Shown here piece after piece: positions 1 to 3,961 of a stretch of 7,576 nt of DNA. The stretch lies in the NCBI GenBank assembly GCA_007130025.1, contig SLTF01000318.1, positions 1-7,576 of the forward strand. Direction: 5' to 3'. The first letter of the stretch is position 1; each line of letters starts with the position of its first letter. The position numbers were made by a program, and so were the translations under genes. Below the pieces are notes generated by a model. That model saw only the letters and a program-made list of their open reading frames with translations. It made no database searches and had not been told where the DNA came from. The stretch comes from Spirochaetales bacterium. GTDB lineage: Bacteria; Spirochaetota; Spirochaetia; DSM-27196; PWMO01.

Positions 1-1
1 G

Positions 2-412
2 TTTGATCCCAATCATTTGGAGCCGTTACGGAAATTGTACCTGGAATCAAGAGTGGCGACATTCACCTGGTTGGACACTCAGGCCTATGAGTTGTCAGAC
101 TTTGACCGGGATACGGAAGGTGAAGAAATTTGGGTTGCAATTGAATCTGATGAAGTCGTTGGTTTCATCTCTATATGGGCAGCGGATGGTTTCATCCACC
201 ATCTATTCGTGGACCCAGACTTTCGGAAGATCGGTGCAGGTTCACAACTAGTGAACCTTGCCAAGCAGCGTTACTCAGAGCTGAGCCTCAAGTGTTTTGT
301 TCAAAACAGCGATGCCATTGGCTTCTATGAATCGCAAGGATTCAAGGCGGGAGAAACTGTCGAAAATGGTGCGGAGAGTTACCATCTGATGAGGTTCATT
401 TCGCACACCTGA
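2..412 (+). CDS. GNAT family N-acetyltransferase, 5' end outside the window
   Basis: The product is predicted to transfer an acetyl group from acetyl-CoA to an amine; the substrate cannot be read from the sequence. The frame is open to the left edge of the window. The first in-frame candidate start is a TTG at 17, but the residues before it (FDPNH) look like part of the fold, so the true start probably lies upstream. The core motif is visible: the strand FIHHLFVDPDFR followed by the acetyl-CoA-binding turn KIGAGSQLV, and later the NSDAIGFYESQGF segment, in which a helix leads into the usual 'GF' strand near the C terminus. The N-terminal LYLESRVATFTW stretch resembles a common subgroup of small GNAT enzymes. 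The segment is AT-richer than the middle of the window. Family assignment is firm; function within the family is unknown. Confidence 0.85.
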   Translation, partial: FDPNHLEPLRKLYLESRVATFTWLDTQAYELSDFDRDTEGEEIWVAIESDEVVGFISIWAADGFIHHLFVDPDFRKIGAGSQLVNLAKQRYSELSLKCFVQNSDAIGFYESQGFKAGETVENGAESYHLMRFISHT

Positions 413-543
413 CAGACCGTTCACCTGGATTCACAGCGCGTGGCCGATCTGTATTGCGTTGAGTAGAGTGTTTTTTTGGTGCACTGTAGCGGCTGAGTCA
501 TTGCGTTTTTCACCGCTCAATGGGGCGTCAGCGGAGAGGAATA

Positions 544-972
544 ATGAGGGTACGTCAGGCAACACGAACCGATATCGATGCGATCATCGCCGTTGATCGC
601 GAGGCAGCACGCGATGAGAACCGGCGACGGCACATTCGCGAGTGGGTATCAGGGGCCAGTGCTTTTGTAGCAATGGTCGATGATGCGGTGGCTGGATATG
701 CCGTACTCGAGTACACGTTTTTCTCGCAGGGATTCATCTCCATGTTGATCGTTGCAGAGACGAGTCGACGCAAGGGAGTGGGTACCGCTCTCGTCTCGCA
801 TCTCGAAGCGATATGCAAGACAGGGAAACTGTTTACGTCAACCAATGAATCCAATGAGCCAATGAAGGCACTCATGCAACGGATGTCATACGAACGGAGT
901 GGAATCGTGCATAATCTGGATGACGGGGATCCCGAACTGTTCTTTTTCAAGAAGCTCGAAGCGAACCGCTGA
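544..972 (+). CDS. GNAT family N-acetyltransferase
   Basis: This is a complete small acetyltransferase of 142 residues. I chose the ATG at 544 rather than the in-frame ATG at 520 because GGAGAGGA lies just upstream of 544 and because MRVRQATRTDIDAI is a typical GNAT N terminus; the upstream start would add an arginine-rich stretch. Motif A is clear: a strand (FISMLIVAETSR) followed by RRKGVGTALV, the pyrophosphate-binding loop for acetyl-CoA. The C-terminal part has the TSTNESNEPMKALMQRMSY helix-strand segment and ends DGDPELFFFKK, the pattern of a widespread single-domain GNAT subgroup. The substrate is unknown. It lies 131 bases after the first GNAT gene on the same strand, but the two proteins are not obviously similar beyond the fold, so a recent tandem duplication is unlikely. 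No clear promoter was found. Confidence 0.88.
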   Translation: MRVRQATRTDIDAIIAVDREAARDENRRRHIREWVSGASAFVAMVDDAVAGYAVLEYTFFSQGFISMLIVAETSRRKGVGTALVSHLEAICKTGKLFTSTNESNEPMKALMQRMSYERSGIVHNLDDGDPELFFFKKLEANR

Positions 973-1096
973 CCGTGCGCTTCAACCGACGGCGAGGATG
1001 CCGCGGGTGAGCTTGTCGTCAGGTGTTGTATGATCCGGCCTGTACCAGTGTGTGTTCCTCAGACACGCCTGACACATTTTGAGTTTGGAGAGAGCC

Positions 1097-1237
1097 ATGA
1101 AAGCCGTAATGTATACTGAATATGGACCGCCGGAGGTTCTCCAATTCACGGATTGCCCCAAGCCGGTCCCTGGAGATCACGAAATCCTCGTCAGGAGACG
1201 TGTCATCATCACCATGGAAGACGGGAGCGGGTACTGA
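1097..1237 (+). pseudogene. 5' remnant of a zinc-type alcohol dehydrogenase / quinone oxidoreductase gene
   Basis: An ATG with a good ribosome binding site (GGAGAG about five bases upstream) opens a frame of 46 codons that ends at TGA 1235-1237. The first 33 or so residues (MKAVMYTEYGPPEVLQF, then PKPVPGDHEILVR) are the characteristic N terminus of medium-chain dehydrogenase/reductase proteins, which normally run to about 310-340 residues. After the EILVRR segment the similarity stops and the frame ends in MEDGSGY. No GroES-like core, NAD(P)-binding fold or zinc ligands follow in any frame before the next gene at 1274. I read it as the start of a gene whose remainder was deleted. Expression as a short peptide is possible but no function is suggested. 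Confidence 0.75.
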
Positions 1238-1273
1238 AGGTGAGGTACGGCTTCCACCAGGCAGGAGATGAAT

Positions 1274-1822
1274 ATGCGATTACGACCATCTGGTATCGCT
1301 TTGTGTTTGACGGCAATTGCTGTCTTTGTCGCTCCCTCAGTTCACGCCGGCGATGTCCTGTCTCGCCTAACCAGCGGTCATCAGTATTCCCTGGCGTTGG
1401 GCACCGTGGTCTCCATCTCGGATGCTACTGTCAGGTTTGAGGTCGAGACGATCATTTCGGGCAAGACACTCCCTTCGGTGATCAACGTGGAAATCCCTGA
1501 CGAATGGGTCGTTTCGAACGCCCAGGGCCTGGGGCCAGGCAATCACGCAGTGTTCTCACTCAAAAAGGAAGCAGCACGGTACACCATCGCCTGGGGATTC
1601 TTCAGAGTATCGTCTTTGGACATGGGCACCCTTGAAATTATTGAGAGTACGCTTCCACCGGGGGATGTGGCAGCATTACAGCGGTACATCAACAGCGAAG
1701 GCACGGAGACGGATTTCTTCTTCATAGGAACAACCGCCTATGTGAGGCGGCCAGACGGGACATCGAAGCAGCTTTATCCACCGACGGATGAGCCCGCCGA
1801 AGGTATGTCATCTTCCGATTAA
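1274..1822 (+). CDS. exported protein of unknown function
   Basis: This is a 182-residue protein with a Sec signal peptide: positive residues (MRLRPS), a hydrophobic stretch (GIALCLTAIAVFVAP) and a likely signal peptidase I site after SVHA, followed by GD. I place the start at 1274 because AGGAG (1263-1267) sits six bases before it; an in-frame ATG at 1268 touches the same site directly and is less likely. The mature part begins with a strand-rich segment (SLALGTVVSISDATVRFEVETIISGK) that resembles small beta-barrel proteins in spacing, though I recognise no named family. A GPGNHAVFSLKK segment and a C-terminal Pro/Ser/Asp-rich tail follow. There are no membrane helices after the signal, no lipobox cysteine and no catalytic motif. 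It is probably periplasmic or secreted. It starts just after the dehydrogenase remnant, so its own promoter may be derived from that gene. Confidence 0.7.
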   Translation: MRLRPSGIALCLTAIAVFVAPSVHAGDVLSRLTSGHQYSLALGTVVSISDATVRFEVETIISGKTLPSVINVEIPDEWVVSNAQGLGPGNHAVFSLKKEAARYTIAWGFFRVSSLDMGTLEIIESTLPPGDVAALQRYINSEGTETDFFFIGTTAYVRRPDGTSKQLYPPTDEPAEGMSSSD

Positions 1823-1825
1823 GTT

Positions 1826-1880
1826 GACAGGGCCAACAACGAGACGCGTGCTGATGGTGCACGAACCCGACCGCCCTGTC
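1826..1880. repeat. nested inverted repeats after the exported-protein gene
   Basis: GACAGGGC at 1826-1833 is perfectly complementary to GCCCTGTC at 1873-1880, and inside it CGTGC (1847-1851) pairs with GCACG (1859-1863) around a 7-base loop. In RNA the outer stem could extend by two G-U pairs. The element begins three bases after the stop codon of the exported-protein gene. It has no T-run afterwards, so it is not a standard intrinsic terminator. It may protect the 3' end of the transcript or be a cruciform-forming recombination or protein-binding site. Confidence 0.45.
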
Positions 1881-1938
1881 GGACGCGCACATCGATGGCC
1901 TCATGCGCTTTCAGGCAGTTTTCCAGCGGAGGCTCTTT

Positions 1939-1962
1939 CCCGCTAACCGGGCCGCGGGTTAT
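1939..1962. repeat. short alternative hairpins upstream of the HEAT-like gene
   Basis: Two mutually exclusive hairpins can form here: CCCGC (1939-1943) with GCGGG (1954-1958), and TAACC (1944-1948) with GGTTA (1957-1961). They lie about 30-50 bases before the GTG start at 1993, within its probable leader. The overlap could in principle allow switching, but the stems are only five base pairs and may be chance in GC-rich DNA. Confidence 0.25.
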
Positions 1963-1992
1963 GGGCCCCGTTACACCCCTTAGGAGTGTCTT

Positions 1993-2397
1993 GTGGACAC
2001 CTTACGTGAAGTGATCAAACGCTACGGCACTGAGAACGATCATCAGGAGTACTGGGATCGCCTGGCTCAAAACTATTCGGACCAACAGGTTATTCAGGGG
2101 ATTCTCGCCTCATTCCTGACTGACAACGCCGACGTTCTCTGGCGCACCTGCACTTTTGTGCAACACGCCACGGCACATTTTCCAACCGTCATCAGGCAAC
2201 CGGAAATCATCCAGACGATCGAGGACATCGCAGCGGGCAACAATCTTCGCAATGCACACACCGCCGTCTTTCTCCTGGGCCGAATCGGTTCAAAGAGAAG
2301 CATCGAACGCCTCCGGTATATCCTCTCAAACTGCAAGCACAACGATTCGGATTTCATCCGTGAACTGGAAACCACTATTAACATGTTGTCACGATAA
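1993..2397 (+). CDS. small HEAT-like helical repeat protein
   Basis: A 134-residue, almost entirely helical soluble protein. The start is a GTG preceded by TAGGAG with six bases of spacing. The segment NAHTAVFLLGRIGSKRSIERLRYILSN (about residues 87-113) has the helix-turn-helix spacing of a HEAT or PBS-lyase-type repeat, in which an Ala/Val/Leu-rich helix carrying LGRIG is followed by a second amphipathic helix. An earlier helical pair (IQGILASF and VLWRTCTFVQHA) may be a degenerate repeat. There is no signal peptide, membrane segment or catalytic motif. Such folds usually serve protein-protein contacts, so a scaffold or immunity-type role is conceivable, but nothing in the context identifies a partner. 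Confidence is moderate for the fold and low for any function. Confidence 0.65.
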   Translation: MDTLREVIKRYGTENDHQEYWDRLAQNYSDQQVIQGILASFLTDNADVLWRTCTFVQHATAHFPTVIRQPEIIQTIEDIAAGNNLRNAHTAVFLLGRIGSKRSIERLRYILSNCKHNDSDFIRELETTINMLSR

Positions 2398-2476
2398 CCC
2401 TCGGCGCCGAACCAGCGGCTCACGAGCGGCACACTGCGGGGTACCGCGAAGCCCCCATCGGGCCCTATGGGTCCTG

Positions 2477-2680
2477 ATGTACGCTGCAGGCCGCGCCTTC
2501 ATCGAAGGCGCCTTCCGCGATGGGGCCATCCCCACCGCCGGAACCGCCGTCACCCGCATTCTGCCCCCCGCCTCACGCTTCTCCCGCGCCAACGACCACG
2601 GCCGCAAGAAACAGAGCGCCCGCTTCCGCGACCGCCTCGCCGCCTTCTTCGACCGCTACGCGGGGCTGACGTCGTCGTGA
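2477..2680 (+). pseudogene. C-terminal fragment of a larger protein, possibly a type I restriction HsdR-like subunit
   Basis: This frame ends at TGA 2678-2680 and encodes a protein-like tail: AGRAFIEGAFRDGAIP, then TGTAV-like and ILPPASRFSR segments, a basic stretch (DHGRKKQSARFR) and a final helix LAAFFDRYAGL. From memory this resembles the ends of some HsdR/DEAD-helicase restriction subunits, which finish with a GT...ILPP.SRF...KK......FF.R..GL pattern; I could not check this. The DNA is far more GC-rich than its neighbours (88 of 120 bases in 2521-2640), with codon third positions mostly G or C. The frame remains open upstream to 2156, but there it crosses the HEAT-like gene and is not protein-like, so the fragment begins somewhere in 2400-2477. 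There is no credible start codon with a ribosome site. I read it as the 3' scar of a lost gene. Confidence 0.45.
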
Positions 2681-2745
2681 GGGTGGAACGTGATATGGTA
2701 CCAAATATTGAACCATTCGGTGATCCGCGCTACGCTGTTGACTGA

Positions 2746-2904
2746 GGAGAGAAGGCGGTACTGCTTGATGTTGAGTCCTACCAGAGTCTCATTGACGCCG
2801 TCACTCTCCTCAAGGTCATCTCGATCGGAGAAAACGACTTCCGAAACGGCGCCGTAGTCACTCAGGACGAACTCGACGGCAGAATTGAAGACGCACTGGC
2901 GTAG
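2746..2904 (+). pseudogene. truncated Phd/YefM-type antitoxin (N-terminal half missing)
   Basis: The frame upstream of TAG 2902-2904 encodes 52 residues after an in-frame TGA at 2743. It begins EKAVLLDVESYQSL, the segment that in Phd/YefM antitoxins follows the DNA-binding N-terminal domain (typically 'NGKPAAVLLDVEDYE'). It continues with the toxin-binding helical tail (LLKVISIGENDFRNG, TQDELDGRIEDALA). The 40-50 residues of the DNA-binding, dimerising domain are absent, and no ATG, GTG or TTG opens the remaining frame near a ribosome site. A short match in another frame just upstream (ATLLTEERR) could mean a frameshift rather than a clean deletion, but the sequence before it does not look like an antitoxin. 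It sits six bases before the toxin gene, the normal operon layout. Confidence 0.65.
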
Positions 2905-2910
2905 CGAGCC

Positions 2911-3132
2911 ATGAAGGTTCTCTGGTCGCGGGACGCCGGTGATGACCTGATGGAAATCATCACCTGTATTGCGGGTCGGTCGGGGAAACCCGCGGCGCGA
3001 GAGATCTACTCCCGGATACGCGGGCGAGTGCAATCGGCGAACGAGTTTCCATCTACCGGCCGAGTGGTACCGGAACTGGCAGCGATTGGAATCGCCGATA
3101 TCCGAGAGCTCATCGACGGAACGCTTCACTGA
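2911..3132 (+). pseudogene. RelE/ParE-family toxin, C-terminally truncated
   Basis: The 73-residue product starts MKVLWSRDAGDDLMEIITCIA, then REIYSRIRGRV, FPSTGRVVPEL and DIRELIDG. This is the usual order of ParE-type toxins, which inhibit gyrase or cleave ribosome-bound mRNA. Family members run to about 90-100 residues and continue after 'IREL..G' with the core strands 'YRI.Y......V.V..V.H'. Here a TGA follows at DGTLH, and none of the three plus-strand frames downstream (3133-3245) restores those strands. The missing part includes the last strands of the sheet and the C-terminal residues important for activity, so the toxin is probably inactive. The start follows the antitoxin stop by six bases and there is no strong ribosome site, as expected for translational coupling. 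The loss matches the decay of its antitoxin partner. Confidence 0.7.
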
Positions 3133-3210
3133 CGGGCGGCACACCGATTCCAAAGCTGATGTCGTGAGGGGGGAGGTCCCCACGCGCATCTTATTTCGCG
3201 GCAACCGCAC

Positions 3211-3239
3211 TTATCACACGTACATTTCTCTTATATACT
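3211..3239 (+). promoter_or_regulatory. promoter of the DUF6364-like/PIN operon
   Basis: A -35 box TTATCA (3211-3216), a 17-base spacer and a -10 box TATACT (3234-3239) form a good sigma-70-type promoter. Six bases separate the -10 box from the GTG start codon at 3246, so transcription should begin at or within one base of the start codon. There is no Shine-Dalgarno sequence between them. The predicted transcript is leaderless. Confidence 0.65.
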
Positions 3240-3255
3240 GCACGTGTGAGCACGT
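3214..3255. promoter_or_regulatory. candidate operator of the DUF6364-like/PIN operon
   Basis: Two inverted half-sites flank the -10 box: TCACACGTAC (3214-3223) and GCACGTGTGA (3240-3249), complementary at nine of ten positions. The right-hand half-site also forms a second dyad with the next bases, ACGTG-TGAG-CACGT (3242-3255), which covers the start codon. Ribbon-helix-helix antitoxins normally repress their own operon by binding such repeats across the promoter, so autoregulation by the antitoxin encoded here is the natural reading. Binding is inferred, not seen. Confidence 0.5.
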
Positions 3256-3536
3256 CTAAGCAGACCAAACTGACCCTCGTTGTTGATCCCTTGGTGGTGC
3301 GGCGCGCGAAATCGTACGCGTCGGCTCATCGGACATCGGTATCGTCACTGGTCGAGTCTTTTCTGAAGAACCTCACGTCAGGGGACGTGCACGAGCTGAC
3401 TCATGATCCTGAGTCCTGGCCTCCGACCACCCGCTCGCTCTTCGGGGCTCTGGCAGACACGGGAGAGATCGATACGGACGAGCTGAAGCTTCGCCGTCTG
3501 CGGGAAAAGTACCTTCATGATGAACGTTTTCCTTGA
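3246..3536 (+). CDS. DUF6364-like ribbon-helix-helix antitoxin
   Basis: A 96-residue protein. Its N terminus, TKLTLVVDPLVVRRAKSYASAHRTSVSSLVESFLKNL (about residues 7-43), fits a ribbon-helix-helix DNA-binding domain: one strand, an amphipathic helix, a turn with Ser/Thr, and a second helix. It closely resembles the small DUF6364-type proteins found next to PIN-domain toxins. The rest (PTTRSLFGALADTGEIDTDELKLRRLREKYLHDERF) is a charged, probably flexible tail that would wrap the toxin. Translation starts at GTG, with no ribosome binding site but a promoter -10 box six bases upstream, implying a leaderless message. Its end overlaps the PIN gene by 20 bases, so the two are almost certainly coupled. 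It should neutralise the downstream RNase and repress the operon. Confidence 0.82.
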   Translation: MSTSKQTKLTLVVDPLVVRRAKSYASAHRTSVSSLVESFLKNLTSGDVHELTHDPESWPPTTRSLFGALADTGEIDTDELKLRRLREKYLHDERFP

Positions 3537-3933
3537 CTCGGATGTTATTCTCGACTTCCTGTTGAAGAGAGCTCCCTTCGCCGAAGCCGCCGGAATGATC
3601 TTCTCGCTCGGTGAACGCGGACTACTCACGTTGTGTACCTCAACGCTCTCGTTCATGAATGTGCTCTACATCGCCGGCGCTGCAACCGATCGCGCTACAG
3701 CCCGTTCCCTGGGACGACGCCTGCGCGTGCTCATGGAACTGTTGCCGGTCGACTCGGCGCAGGTGGATGCGGCACTTGCCTCTGCTGCGAGGGACGTCGA
3801 AGACTACGTTCAGTACACGGTAGCGCGAGAGAACACCGTGGATTATCTGGTCACGCGCAATGTCGACGACTATCCACGTGAAGGGACATTCATCGTAACC
3901 CCCGACGTATTTCTTACCACCCTGCCTCGCTGA
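3517..3933 (+). CDS. PIN-domain ribonuclease toxin (VapC-like)
   Basis: A 138-residue PIN-domain protein, predicted to be a Mg-dependent ribonuclease and the toxin of the operon. The first catalytic aspartate is in VFLDSDVILDF (Asp7, with Asp9 nearby). The acidic cluster RDVEDYVQY (Asp93, Glu95, Asp96) and the TRNVDDYP segment (Asn115, Asp118) match the later PIN motifs. At the position where classical VapC has a conserved Glu in its second motif, the sequence reads LSFMNVLY, with Asn48. From memory this is normal for the PIN subgroup paired with DUF6364-like antitoxins, so it need not mean inactivity. The start lies inside the antitoxin gene (ATGATG at 3517; the second ATG is also possible). 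It ends 28 bases from the convergent ATPase gene with no obvious terminator between. Confidence 0.87.
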   Translation: MMNVFLDSDVILDFLLKRAPFAEAAGMIFSLGERGLLTLCTSTLSFMNVLYIAGAATDRATARSLGRRLRVLMELLPVDSAQVDAALASAARDVEDYVQYTVARENTVDYLVTRNVDDYPREGTFIVTPDVFLTTLPR

Positions 3934-3961
3934 CCCGCTCCGCGCCGCAACTCCCCGCCCC

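Noticed and set aside
555..950. Minus-strand frame opposite the second GNAT gene
   Set aside because: Shadow frame; the plus strand has a complete GNAT domain with a ribosome site.
2156..2476. Upstream part of the open frame leading into the C-terminal fragment
   Set aside because: It lies mostly inside the HEAT-like gene in another frame and reads as Ser/Arg-rich shadow sequence.
412..2476. Integron cassette array with attC sites between the small genes
   Set aside because: The mix of GNAT, toxin-antitoxin and hypothetical genes suggested it. GTTGAGT at 458-464 fits the attC core pattern, but no matching RYYYAAC partner lies within about 150 bases, and the other gaps lack both cores.
3164..3200. 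GGGG-AGGT-CCCC hairpin and CGCG repeats as a terminator after the ParE remnant
   Set aside because: The stem is only four base pairs and no T-run follows at the right distance.
2656..3210. A 184-codon minus-strand frame over the toxin-antitoxin remnant
   Set aside because: The plus strand has clear Phd/YefM and ParE motifs with operon spacing; the minus-strand product shows no motif.
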